Notes: generated by a model from the sequence alone, not told the origin. 10,335 bases of DNA from a bacterium HR39 (GCA_002898955.1 BEIP01000013.1:1-10335); one strand, 5' to 3'; shown: positions 1-6,583, counted from the stretch's first letter. Translations and numbers: made by a program.

Positions 1-523
1 GCGCGAGCACGCCTAGCGCCGCCGCGGCGATCGAGCTGCCCCACAGATAGGTGGAGGTGCCGGTGAGGGGCACGAGGCGCTGGTAGAGGAGATCGCCGAC
101 GAGCCCGCCGAGGCCGACCCGGTAGGGCCAGGCCGCGGGCACCGGGACGGCGGCGAGGGCCGCGGCCAGCGCCACCAGCGCGAGCGGCAGGGCGGTAAGC
201 GGGACCGCCGGCCGGCTCCAGCCCCCTCCTCCGGCGAGCCGCGCACCCCACGCGAGCAGGGCGGCCGGCAGCAGGCCGGCGGCGAGGCCGCCGAGCTGCA
301 GGGCGAGGTCGGCGAACACCGCGCCGGCGAAGCCGGCCGGATTGGCGGCGGGGCCGGAAGCGGTGCTGTTCCACGAGGGATCGTCGGGCGAGAAGCCGAG
401 CAGCGCCACCAGTACGAAGGTCCCCGCCGCCAGCAGCGTGAGGCCGGCCGTACGGCGCAGCAGTCCGGACAGCCATCCGGCCACCACCGGCCGCAGACGG
501 GGCGGGACGAGGGTCGTGGCCAT
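1..523 (-). CDS. ftsK: DNA translocase FtsK, N-terminal membrane part (partial)
   Basis: The minus strand stays open from the ATG at 523 to the window edge, giving about 174 residues of N-terminus. Near residues 45-55 it carries the FtsK-family segment FSPDDPSWNS, followed by ADLALQLGGLAA and several Ala/Leu-rich hydrophobic stretches (roughly residues 22-42, 63-90, 100-125 and a last one at the edge). This matches the multi-helix membrane anchor that holds FtsK at the division septum. The coiled linker, RecA-like motor and gamma domain, which pump chromosome DNA and activate XerCD at dif, would lie to the left. The start is supported by GGAGG and GGTGGAG upstream. The gene is 44 bases downstream of dapC on the same strand, so the two are probably co-transcribed; an aminotransferase next to ftsK is, as I recall, common in alphaproteobacteria. 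I am sure of the family for this domain, though the motor itself is not visible. Confidence 0.85.
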   Translation of the reverse strand, partial: MATTLVPPRLRPVVAGWLSGLLRRTAGLTLLAAGTFVLVALLGFSPDDPSWNSTASGPAANPAGFAGAVFADLALQLGGLAAGLLPAALLAWGARLAGGGGWSRPAVPLTALPLALVALAAALAAVPVPAAWPYRVGLGGLVGDLLYQRLVPLTGTSTYLWGSSIAAAALGVLA

Positions 524-567
524 GCTCCACCACCTCCGGCGAAGCGGGCGCGCGGTGCGCGGGCGGC

Positions 568-1755
568 TCAGCCGAGCACCGCGACGAACCGTTCCAGCGC
601 CCGCGCGGTCACGTCCACGTCGTGCACCATCGCGAGCCTCACGTAGCGTCGCGCCGGCGACTCTGCCGCCGGTCCGGCCCCGAGATAGGCGCCGGGAAGG
701 ACCCGGATGGCCGCTTCGCGCCATAGTCTCACCGCCGCCCGTTCACCGTCCTGCACGTCGAGCCACAGGAAGAAGCCGCCCGGCGGGCGGCGGAAGCCGA
801 AGCGCCCGCCGAGGATGCGCTCGGCCACGGCGAAGCGCTGCCGGTAGCGCTCGCGCGTCTCCGCCACGTGCGCCTCGTCGCGCCACAGCGCGGTGGCCGC
901 CGCCATGAGCGGCAGCGGCTGCACCGCTCCCCCGTAGGCGCGCAGATGCAGGAAGCGCGCGATGGCCTCGGGGTCGCCGCAGGCGAAGCCGGAGCGCAGC
1001 CCCGGCACGCTCGAGCGCTTGGAGAGGCTGTGGAACACGAGGAGATGGCGCAGCCCTCCGGGTTCCTCCGCCGCCACCTCCAGCGCCCCCGGCGGCGGCT
1101 CGGCATCGTAGATCTCCGCATAGCACTCGTCGACGATCAGCAAAAAGCCGTGTTCGTGGGCGAGGCGCAGCACCCGGCGCAGCCAGGCGCGGTCGGCCAC
1201 GGCGCCGGTCGGGTTGTAGGGCGTGCACACGTAGAGGACGGCCGTCCGCGCCAGAGTGGCGGCGTCGAGCACGTCGAGGTCCGGCAGGAAGCCGCTCGCG
1301 GCGGTGGCGGGGAGGAAGCGCGGCTCGAGGCCGAAGGTCAACGCCGCACCGTAGTAGACGCCGTAGAGGGGATCGGGCAGCAGCGCGAGCGGGCGTTCGG
1401 GGCGGCCCGCCACCAGCGCCGCGGCGAGAAAGAGCCCCTCCTTGGTGCCGCAGAGCGGCAGCACGTGCCGCTCGGGATCCAGCAGCCCCTCCGGCAGGCG
1501 GTAGCGGCGCACCAGCCAGTCGACGCAGGCGCGCCGGAACTCCGGGGTGCCCTGCGGCGGCGGATAGCGGTTCCAAAGATGGGCGTGATCCGCCACCGTC
1601 CGCGCGAGGAGCGCGGGTGGCGGGTCCTGCGGCTCGCCCAGCGCCAGATCGACGGGCTCCAGCCCCGCCGGCGGGCGGACGTCGGCGAGCAGCGCCGCAA
1701 GGCGGCGGAAGGGGAAGGCGGTGAGCCGCTCGAGCTGCGGGGCGAAGGCAACCAT
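568..1755 (-). CDS. dapC: Succinyldiaminopimelate transaminase DapC
   Basis: A 395-residue fold-type I PLP aminotransferase. DapC converts N-succinyl-2-amino-6-ketopimelate to N-succinyl-LL-diaminopimelate with glutamate as amino donor, feeding lysine and peptidoglycan synthesis in the cytoplasm. Visible features are the N-terminal FPFRRLAAL and LALGEPQDPPP (residues 24-47), CTPYNPTG (177-184), DECYAEIY (209-216), the PLP lysine in SLSKRS (K246), PGLRSGF (251-257) and a C-terminal arginine in YVRLAMV (R373) for substrate carboxylate binding. Together these match the DapC type better than aspartate or alanine aminotransferases. An upstream in-frame ATG would give 459 residues, but the extra 64 residues look like translated intergenic DNA. 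The ATG at 1755 has GGAAG five bases upstream and gives the normal family length. The gene sits just upstream of ftsK. The fine substrate assignment is inferred from motifs; the aminotransferase family is certain. Confidence 0.85.
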   Translation of the reverse strand: MVAFAPQLERLTAFPFRRLAALLADVRPPAGLEPVDLALGEPQDPPPALLARTVADHAHLWNRYPPPQGTPEFRRACVDWLVRRYRLPEGLLDPERHVLPLCGTKEGLFLAAALVAGRPERPLALLPDPLYGVYYGAALTFGLEPRFLPATAASGFLPDLDVLDAATLARTAVLYVCTPYNPTGAVADRAWLRRVLRLAHEHGFLLIVDECYAEIYDAEPPPGALEVAAEEPGGLRHLLVFHSLSKRSSVPGLRSGFACGDPEAIARFLHLRAYGGAVQPLPLMAAATALWRDEAHVAETRERYRQRFAVAERILGGRFGFRRPPGGFFLWLDVQDGERAAVRLWREAAIRVLPGAYLGAGPAAESPARRYVRLAMVHDVDVTARALERFVAVLG

Positions 1756-1785
1756 CGGTTCTTCCGGCGTGCCGCACGCGCGCGA

Positions 1786-1814
1786 AGCTAACATCACGCT
1801 CGAACAACCGGCAA
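1786..1814 (-). promoter_or_regulatory. Probable dapC promoter
   Basis: On the minus strand TTGCCG (1814-1809) is followed after exactly 17 bases by TTAGCT (1791-1786). This would start transcription near 1779, leaving a leader of about 24 bases before the dapC ATG. The -35 box is good but the -10 box is weak, so the call rests on spacing and position. Confidence 0.35.
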
Positions 1815-1842
1815 GATCCGCCGGACCGGGCGGGCGTCCAGC

Positions 1843-1870
1843 GCGGCCGTGGCATCCCGCCGACGGCCGC
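1843..1870. repeat. 8-bp inverted repeat upstream of dapC
   Basis: GCGGCCGT at 1843-1850 is perfectly complementary to ACGGCCGC at 1863-1870, with a 12-base loop. It lies upstream of the proposed dapC promoter and before the small RNA promoter. It could be an operator or a hairpin, but at this GC content an 8-bp match may be chance. Nothing else in 1756-1967 looks like a gene. Confidence 0.3.
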
Positions 1871-1967
1871 CGGTGCGGCGATGCGTGCCGGCCACAGTGG
1901 CGCTCGCGGTGCGGCGGTACCCCTGCGACCATGGTGCGCACCCGCACCCTCCGGGCGAGCCCGCCCC

Positions 1968-1996
1968 TTGAGTCGACGCGTGGTCGGCGCTATCAG
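1968..1996 (+). promoter_or_regulatory. Sigma-70-like promoter of the small RNA candidate
   Basis: TTGAGT at 1968-1973 is separated by exactly 17 bases from TATCAG at 1991-1996. Each box matches the consensus at four of six positions. The start point would be about 2001-2004, exactly where the first hairpin begins. It points away from dapC and toward the 3' end of msrP, with no plus-strand protein gene downstream. Confidence 0.5.
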
Positions 1997-2000
1997 AGGG

Positions 2001-2160
2001 GCAGCCGCGGAGGTGGGGTCTGGGTCACCTCCGCTGCGGCGGCAACGCCGGACGGATGGTTCGCCATCCGGGATGGAGCCTTCGCGCTTCGTCTCACCCA
2101 GACGTTCAGCCTCCCTGATCCACTTGGCCGGGTCGCACGTGTGTGACCCGGTCTTCTTTT
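2001..2160 (+). ncRNA. Candidate structured small RNA, unidentified family
   Basis: This is a plus-strand stretch of about 158 nt with its own promoter and terminator and no protein gene. Hairpins follow one another with little gap. H1 is 2001-2037: GCAG plus CGGAGGTG pairs with CACCTCCGCTGC (12 bp) with a 3-base bulge and a 10-base loop. H2 is 2038-2049: GGCG/CGCC with a GCAA tetraloop. H3 is 2053-2070: CGGATGG/CCATCCG, 7 bp with a UUCG loop. H4 is 2090-2104: CGTCT/AGACG. H5 is 2106-2118: TCAG/CTGA presenting a CCTCC loop. The terminator follows at 2128-2160. A CCUCC loop can pair with Shine-Dalgarno sequences, as in several alphaproteobacterial trans-acting sRNAs, so mRNA repression is a reasonable but unproven guess. 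I see no 6S, SRP RNA, tmRNA or RNase P signature. Its 3' end meets the msrP stop codon head-on. Confidence 0.55.
2128..2160 (+). terminator. Intrinsic terminator of the small RNA candidate
   Basis: CCGGGTCGCA (2128-2137) pairs with TGTGACCCGG (2142-2151), a 10-bp stem with one G-U pair and a four-base loop, followed at once by TCTTCTTTT (2152-2160). The T-rich side lies only on the plus strand, so the terminator points away from dapC. On the minus strand the hairpin lies directly past the msrP stop but lacks a U-tract, so it would be a poor terminator for msrP. Confidence 0.75.
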
Positions 2161-3131
2161 CAGCGGAACAGCTCCTCGCCCGCGAGGCCGCGGTAGAGAT
2201 GCCCCACCCACGCGCCGTAGCCGTTGTAGATGCGGGTGGGCACGCGCTCGTCGCTGCCGAGCAGCCGCTCGGTCCTCTGCGACCAGCGGGGGTGCGGAAC
2301 GTCCGGATTGACGTTGGCCCAGAAGCCGTACTCGTGCGGCACCACCACCGACCAGAAGGTGCGCGGGCGCTCGGCCGTGAAGGTGATGCGGCGGATCGAC
2401 TTGATCGACTTGAAGCCGTACTTCCACGGCACCACGAGCCGCAAGGGCGCCCCGTTCTGCCGTTCGAGCGGCCGGCCGTAGAGACCGGTGGCCATGAGCG
2501 CCAGCTCGTTGGTCGCCTCTTCGAGGGTGAGACCCTCCACGTAGGGCCAGGGGAACCAGTCGAGCCGCTGGCCCGGCGCGGTGTCGGGATCGAGGAAGGT
2601 CTCGAAGCGCACGTACCGCGCGGCCGAGAGCGGCCGGGCGAAGGCGACGAGCTCCGCGAGCGGGAAGCCGGTCCAGGGCACCACCATGGCCCACGCCTCG
2701 ACGCAGCGGAAGCGGTAGATCCGCTCCTCGAGCGGCATGCGGCGGATCAGCTCCGCGGCGTCGATCTCGATCTCCCGCTCCACCAGACCGTCGATGCGCA
2801 CCGTCCACGGCCGCAGCCGCAGCGCCTGCGCCGCATCGGCCACGTCCTTGCCCGTGCCGAACTCGTAGAAGTTGTTGTACGAGAGCGCGTAGCGCTCCGG
2901 GGTGAGGGGGCGGCCGGCGTCCGCGAAGCGCGGACTGCGCGCGGCCGGATAGCGCTCCGGCGCGATCGCCGGCTCGGGCGGCGGCTCGCTGCGGCCTTCG
3001 AACCAGCCGAACAGCGGTGCGGTGGCCACCGCTCCCGAACCCTGCAGGAAGCGCCGCCGTCCGAGCACGGCCTCCGGCGGTGTCACCCGGTCTTCCCGTT
3101 CGTCCCACGGTCGGCGTCGGATCGGCTTCAC
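2160..3131 (-). CDS. msrP: Protein-methionine-sulfoxide reductase, molybdenum subunit MsrP (YedY)
   Basis: A 323-residue periplasmic molybdoenzyme that reduces methionine sulfoxide in oxidised envelope proteins. The N-terminus has a twin-arginine signal (RRRFL, residues 25-29, then a short hydrophobic stretch to about 43), indicating Tat export after cofactor insertion. Family motifs follow in order: YNNFYEFG (85-92), EERIYRFRCVEAW (135-147) with C143 as the expected molybdenum ligand, NGAPLRLVVPWKYGFKSIKS (226-245), EYGFWANVNP (267-276) and HPRWSQ (280-285). Length is close to the E. coli protein (334). The start is GTG at 3131, with GGAGG seven bases upstream inside the preceding gene, whose TGA stop overlaps it by four bases; translational coupling is therefore likely. 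The membrane haem partner msrQ, often directly downstream, is absent here, so electrons must come from an msrQ elsewhere or another donor. Confidence 0.93.
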   Translation of the reverse strand: MKPIRRRPWDEREDRVTPPEAVLGRRRFLQGSGAVATAPLFGWFEGRSEPPPEPAIAPERYPAARSPRFADAGRPLTPERYALSYNNFYEFGTGKDVADAAQALRLRPWTVRIDGLVEREIEIDAAELIRRMPLEERIYRFRCVEAWAMVVPWTGFPLAELVAFARPLSAARYVRFETFLDPDTAPGQRLDWFPWPYVEGLTLEEATNELALMATGLYGRPLERQNGAPLRLVVPWKYGFKSIKSIRRITFTAERPRTFWSVVVPHEYGFWANVNPDVPHPRWSQRTERLLGSDERVPTRIYNGYGAWVGHLYRGLAGEELFR

Positions 3132-3778
3132 GGGCTCGCCTCCACGCTGTTCCCGCCCGCCGTAGGCTCGGCCTCCCCGAGGCGGCGCACGAGGGCCGGG
3201 ACGTCGGTGCGCCTTTCCATCTCCACGTAGACGCCGACCAGCAGGAAGCGGATGCTGTTCTCGACGAAGTCGCGGTCGGCGTCGGCGAGGTTCGTCCAGA
3301 TGGGCATGACGGGGAAGATGCGCCCGGCCGAGCGCAGCCCCACCTCGCCCACCGGGCGCGGCGGGCCGAGCAGGCTTCTGCGCACGAGCTCCTCGGTCCC
3401 GCGCACCACGTCGGACCAGTCGTCGCGGTGCGCCGGCACCGGGTAGAGGGCGAGGGCCGCCTCGACGACGTCGGCGAGGAAGCGGGGCAGCGGCCCGTGC
3501 GGGGCTCCGCCGCGGCGCAGCAGGATGGCGGCGAGCTCGGCCACGTCCTGCAGCACCGCCGCGTAGGCCTCCCACCGGCAGTAATCGAGCGCCGCGCGGA
3601 AGTCCGGCTCCTCGAACAGCCGCGCCCAGGCGAGGCCGGCGCGGGCGCGCAGGTAGTCGATGGTGGCCTTCTGCGACACGAAGGCGGCCTGTGCGGCCAT
3701 GAAGTCCGCCAGCTCGCGCGGCGTTCGTATCGGTGTACGCGCCGGTCGCAGGAGGCGGCGGATCCAGGCGAGCGGCAT
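3128..3778 (-). CDS. Conserved-looking hypothetical protein upstream of msrP
   Basis: A 216-residue protein I cannot name. It has no signal peptide or membrane segment and looks mainly helical and cytoplasmic. Its most ordered part is residues 21-85 (RELADFMAAQAAFVSQ, then DYLRARAGLAWARLFEE, then CRWEAYAAVLQDVAEL), and it has a second block near 117-135 (AHRDDWSDVVRG). It resembles uncharacterised alphaproteobacterial proteins I have seen with uninformative labels, but no catalytic motif is visible. The start at 3778 is chosen because AAGGGGAG lies four bases upstream; the longer in-frame ATG at 3910 would run through the divergent promoter gap and into the neighbouring gene. Its stop overlaps the msrP GTG by four bases, so the two are almost certainly made together. 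A role linked to MsrP (maturation, export or electron supply) is only a guess from position. Confidence 0.8.
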   Translation of the reverse strand: MPLAWIRRLLRPARTPIRTPRELADFMAAQAAFVSQKATIDYLRARAGLAWARLFEEPDFRAALDYCRWEAYAAVLQDVAELAAILLRRGGAPHGPLPRFLADVVEAALALYPVPAHRDDWSDVVRGTEELVRRSLLGPPRPVGEVGLRSAGRIFPVMPIWTNLADADRDFVENSIRFLLVGVYVEMERRTDVPALVRRLGEAEPTAGGNSVEASP

Positions 3779-3854
3779 CGCCCTCCCCTTCACGACGGAT
3801 TGTCGCACCCGTGGCGATCTCCACGCCGAGATGGGGCATAGAACCCCTGCCGGC

Positions 3855-3868
3855 GAGGGTGCGCCCTC
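3855..3868. repeat. Small hairpin in the divergent gap before the symporter genes
   Basis: GAGGG (3855-3859) and CCCTC (3864-3868) form a 5-bp stem with a TGCG loop, 32 bases before the DUF4212 start codon. The 122-base divergent gap (3779-3900) must hold promoters for both directions, but I find no pair of boxes with good spacing on either strand. The hairpin may be an operator or leader structure, or chance. Confidence 0.25.
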
Positions 3869-3900
3869 CGGCGGGATCCAACGCAGGGGAGAGAAGGGAG

Positions 3901-4158
3901 ATGGCTTCACCTGCGCAGATGGAGGAGTACTGGCGCAAGACGCGCAATCTCCTCGTCACCACGCTGGTCCTGTGGTTCGTCTTCGGCTTCGTGATCCACG
4001 CCTTCGCGAAGGTGCTCAACCAGATCACCTTCCTCGGCTTCCCGCTCGGCTTCTACATGGCCGCGCAGGGGTCGCTCATCGCCTTCGTCCTGATCATCTT
4101 CTGGTATGCCCATCGGCAGAACCGGATCGATCAGGAATTCGGCGTGGCCGAGGACTGA
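3901..4158 (+). CDS. Sodium:solute symporter small subunit (DUF4212)
   Basis: An 85-residue inner-membrane protein with two hydrophobic segments, about residues 17-38 and 47-69, and the family's hallmarks: an N-terminal YWRKTRNLL, central LNQITFLGFPLGFYMAAQGS (residues 39-58) and the tail NRIDQEFGV. This is the small-subunit family that is found almost always just before a VC_2705-type symporter, as here. It probably stabilises or assembles the large subunit; its exact role is unknown. The ATG at 3901 is preferred because GGGGAG lies nine bases upstream and AAGGGAG directly abuts it; an in-frame ATG at 3919 lacks a binding site. Twelve bases separate it from the next gene, and the AGGAGGG just after its stop serves that gene. 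Co-expression of the two is near certain. Confidence 0.9.
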   Translation: MASPAQMEEYWRKTRNLLVTTLVLWFVFGFVIHAFAKVLNQITFLGFPLGFYMAAQGSLIAFVLIIFWYAHRQNRIDQEFGVAED

Positions 4159-4170
4159 GGAGGGACGGCC

Positions 4171-6000
4171 ATGCAGCAGCAGCGTGACGCTTTCGTCGCC
4201 AATCTCGGCAAGATCTACGGCATTTACACCGGCGGGTTTCTCGCGTTCGTCATCTTTCTGGCGATTCTCGAGCAGCTCGGCGTTCCCAACTACATACTCG
4301 GTTATCTCTTCGTCTTCCTGACGCTCGCGGTGTACGCGGGCATCGGCATCCTCAGCCGCACGACCCAGATCTCCGAATACTACGTCGCCGGCCGGCGCGT
4401 GCCCGCCGTGTACAACGGCATGGCCACCGCGGCCGACTGGATGAGCGCCGCCTCCTTCATCGGCATGGCCGGCTCGCTCTACCTGCTGGGCTACGACGGC
4501 CTCGCCTTCGTGCTCGGCTGGACGGGCGGCTACGTGCTGGTGGCGACGCTGATCGCGCCGTACCTGCGCAAGTTCGGCGCCTACACCGTGCCCGACTTCC
4601 TCGCCGCACGCTACGGCGGCAATTTCGCCCGCCTCATCGGCGTGATCATCCTCTTCAGCTGCTCCATGGTCTACCTCATGGGCCAGCTGAAGGGCACCGG
4701 CGTGATCGCCTCCCGCCTGCTGGGCATTCCGGTGGAGTACGGCGTGTTCGTGGGTCTGGTCGGCATCCTCGTGTGCTCGATGCTGGGTGGCATGCGCGCG
4801 GTCACCTGGACGCAGGTGGCGCAGTACATCGTGCTGATCGTCGCCTACCTGATCCCGGTGACGATCCTCTCGGCCCAGCGCACGGGCGTGCCGGTGCCGC
4901 AGATCATGTACGGCCAGGTGCTCCAGCGCATCACCGAGCTGGAGACCCAGTACGGCATCACCAAGCACCACGTCGCGCCGTTCGTCAACGAAGACCCGCT
5001 CAACTTCTTCGCTCTGGTGCTGTGCCTGATGATCGGCACCGCGGCTCTGCCGCACGTGATCATGCGCTTCTTCACGACCCCGTCGGTGCGCGAAGCCCGC
5101 ACCTCGGTGGGCTGGGCGCTGTTCTTCATCTTCCTGCTGTACTTCACCGCTCCGGCCTATGCCGCCTTCGCCAAGCTGGAGATCTTCGAGAACGTCATCG
5201 GCAAGGCGGTCGACAGCCTGGAGAGCATCCAGCAGCTGCCGGCCTGGGTGTTCATCTACGGCAAGGTCGGCCTCGTCACGATCTGCGGCCAGAAAGCCGT
5301 CGATCCGCAGACCGTCCTCCAGGCCTGCCAGCAGGCCGGCATCACCGCCCTCGCCTTCGATCCGAAGGTGTTCTCCATCGACCGCGACGTGGTGGTGATC
5401 TCCATGCCGGAAGTGGCCGGCCTGCCCTACGTCATCGCCGGTCTGGTGGCGGCGGGCGGTCTCGCCGCGGCCCTCTCCACCGCGGACGGTCTGCTGCTGG
5501 CCATGGCCAACGCGCTCAGCCACGACATCTACTACAAGATGATCGATCCGAGCGCGTCCACGGCCCGCCGGCTCGTCGTCGCCCGCGGGCTGCTGTTCTT
5601 CGTGGCGGCGCTCGCGGCCTATCTCACCATCACCGCTCCGGCCCACATCCTCGCCTATGTCTCCTGGGCCTTCTCCCTGGCCGCGGCGGGTCTGTTCCCG
5701 GCGCTGGTGCTGGGAGTGATGTGGAAGAACGCGAACACGCCGGGTGCGATCGCGGGCATGATCGGCGGCTTCGGCGTGACGCTCTTCTACATCGTCGCCA
5801 CCAACACCGGCTGGATGCAGCCGTGGTTCGGCGTGCGGAACATCTCGGCGGCGCTGTTCGGCCTGCCGGTGTCGTTCATCCTGACCTGGGCGGTCAGCAA
5901 GATGACCACGCCGCCGCCGCGCGAGATCCAGGAGTTCGTCGAGCAGCTCCGCATCCCGCGCGGTCCCGTCCTCATGGAGGAGGCCCGCCGCGAGGGCTGA
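4171..6000 (+). CDS. Sodium:solute symporter large subunit, VC_2705 subfamily
   Basis: A 609-residue inner-membrane carrier of the solute:sodium symporter superfamily, related to the acetate permease ActP. It has about 13 hydrophobic segments; the first two span residues 15-35 and 41-61. Diagnostic stretches are SEYYVAGRRVPAVYNGMATA (68-87), ADWMSAASFIGMAG (88-101), GGMRAVTWTQVAQYI (206-220), and the sodium-site region AALSTADGLLLAMANALSHD (433-452). Residues about 338-410 form a hydrophilic insertion between helices, typical of this subfamily. The preceding DUF4212 gene confirms the two-subunit type. The substrate is not fixed by sequence: acetate or another small carboxylate is likely by homology, and I see no adjacent acetyl-CoA synthetase to strengthen this. 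Translation starts at 4171 behind AGGAGGGA. A strong terminator follows the stop codon. Confidence 0.92.
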   Translation: MQQQRDAFVANLGKIYGIYTGGFLAFVIFLAILEQLGVPNYILGYLFVFLTLAVYAGIGILSRTTQISEYYVAGRRVPAVYNGMATAADWMSAASFIGMAGSLYLLGYDGLAFVLGWTGGYVLVATLIAPYLRKFGAYTVPDFLAARYGGNFARLIGVIILFSCSMVYLMGQLKGTGVIASRLLGIPVEYGVFVGLVGILVCSMLGGMRAVTWTQVAQYIVLIVAYLIPVTILSAQRTGVPVPQIMYGQVLQRITELETQYGITKHHVAPFVNEDPLNFFALVLCLMIGTAALPHVIMRFFTTPSVREARTSVGWALFFIFLLYFTAPAYAAFAKLEIFENVIGKAVDSLESIQQLPAWVFIYGKVGLVTICGQKAVDPQTVLQACQQAGITALAFDPKVFSIDRDVVVISMPEVAGLPYVIAGLVAAGGLAAALSTADGLLLAMANALSHDIYYKMIDPSASTARRLVVARGLLFFVAALAAYLTITAPAHILAYVSWAFSLAAAGLFPALVLGVMWKNANTPGAIAGMIGGFGVTLFYIVATNTGWMQPWFGVRNISAALFGLPVSFILTWAVSKMTTPPPREIQEFVEQLRIPRGPVLMEEARREG

Positions 6001-6023
6001 GCCCGGCGAACGCATGCGCATCC

Positions 6024-6053
6024 GGGGCGGGGCTTCGGCTCCGCCCCTTTTCT
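6024..6053 (+). terminator. Intrinsic terminator after the symporter operon
   Basis: GGGGCGGGGC (6024-6033) pairs with GCTCCGCCCC (6038-6047), a 10-bp stem with one G-U pair closed by an exceptionally stable C(UUCG)G loop, followed by TTTTCT. It starts 24 bases after the symporter stop codon. The ribosome binding site of the next gene (GGGGAG, 6058-6063) begins within a few bases of the U-tract. Confidence 0.8.
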
Positions 6054-6070
6054 GTCCGGGGAGCCGCGCG

Positions 6071-6463
6071 ATGGAATGGACTCCGGTCGACTGGATGCTC
6101 GCCGTCGTCAACTACGTGCTGGCGGCGGTCGGCTACACGCTGCTCGGTCGCCTGCTGCTGTCGATCTTCGTCCCCCCCGACTGGCACAACTACATCTGGC
6201 GCTTCTTCGTGCGCGTCACCGACCCGGCCCTCGCCGCGGTCCGTCCGATCACGCCGAAGTCGGTGCCCGACGGCCTGCTGCCGCTGGTGGCCTTCTTCTG
6301 GATCCTCCTGCTGCGCTGCGTGCTCCACCACAGCGCGGCGCTCGGGGTGGTGGTGCAGCACCCGTCGCCCGCCACCATCGCCATCTATCTCTATCTGCTG
6401 GCGCGCTGCATGATCGACATCGTGCTGGTGGACATCGGCCTGCTCTCCTGGAGCGGCGGCTGA
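6071..6463 (+). CDS. Small membrane protein, YggT-like
   Basis: A 130-residue integral membrane protein with hydrophobic segments near residues 8-32, 66-85 and 102-124. The stretch [20 protein letters not shown] (residues 43-62), in which an aromatic/hydrophobic segment leads to VTDP and then an RPITP turn before a helix, resembles the repeat of YggT-family proteins, a group tied to envelope or division functions but poorly understood. I place it there tentatively; it could be a separate alphaproteobacterial family. The start at 6071 has GGGGAG seven bases upstream. The longer in-frame ATG at 6014 would be translated through the terminator hairpin and is rejected. No promoter fits between that terminator and this start, so expression probably depends on read-through or on a promoter inside the end of the symporter gene. 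Confidence 0.75.
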   Translation: MEWTPVDWMLAVVNYVLAAVGYTLLGRLLLSIFVPPDWHNYIWRFFVRVTDPALAAVRPITPKSVPDGLLPLVAFFWILLLRCVLHHSAALGVVVQHPSPATIAIYLYLLARCMIDIVLVDIGLLSWSGG

Positions 6464-6489
6464 GGGTGCGACCGCGAGGCCCCCGTGTC

Positions 6490-6518
6490 TTGACCGGCCG
6501 GTGGCGCTGCCCTTTATC
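6490..6518 (+). promoter_or_regulatory. Probable metK promoter
   Basis: TTGACC (6490-6495) lies exactly 17 bases before TTTATC (6513-6518). The -35 box matches five of six consensus positions; the -10 box is weaker but is one of the few AT-rich spots here. Transcription would start near 6525, giving a leader of about 93 bases that contains the attenuator-like hairpins before metK. Confidence 0.5.
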
Positions 6519-6545
6519 AGCGCCGCACCGCGGGCGGCGTGCGTG

Positions 6546-6583
6546 CGGGCGCATGGATCGGCCCGGCGTGCGGGCCGTTTTTT
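6546..6583 (+). promoter_or_regulatory. metK leader terminator with competing stem (putative attenuator)
   Basis: CGGCCCG (6559-6565) pairs with CGGGCCG (6571-6577), a perfect 7-bp stem with a GCGTG loop, followed by six T (6578-6583): a textbook intrinsic terminator, 34 bases before the metK ATG. The same GCCCG (6561-6565) can instead pair with CGGGC at 6546-6550, because GCGTGCGGGC occurs twice (6541-6550 and 6566-6575). The two pairings exclude each other, as in an attenuator. The leader does not show the conserved core of any SAM riboswitch class I can recall, so the signal sensed, if any, is unknown. It could simply be the terminator of the upstream gene, but that gene ends 95 bases earlier and no promoter fits between this terminator and metK. 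Confidence 0.55.

Noticed and set aside
1721..2146. Open plus-strand frame across the dapC-msrP gap
   Set aside because: It starts inside dapC on the opposite strand, has no ribosome site, and its translation has no domain. The hairpins and terminator explain this stretch better.
2001..2160. 6S RNA, SRP RNA or a riboswitch
   Set aside because: 6S RNA is one long hairpin with a central bubble, whereas this is a row of separate hairpins. The SRP GGAAG/GCAGCC motif is missing, and no plus-strand gene follows that a riboswitch could control.
2160..4028. One 622-residue minus-strand protein
   Set aside because: Only the part from 3131 down is MsrP. The upstream part is an out-of-frame reading of the 216-residue gene and the divergent gap.
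6014..6070. Upstream ATG for the YggT-like protein
   Set aside because: The extra 19 residues would be encoded by the terminator hairpin and have no ribosome binding site; the ATG at 6071 has GGGGAG at good spacing.
3907..6111. 734-residue minus-strand frame opposite the symporter
   Set aside because: It is rich in H, D, E, R and A with no domain, mirrors the codons of the symporter gene, and is a typical antisense shadow in GC-rich DNA.
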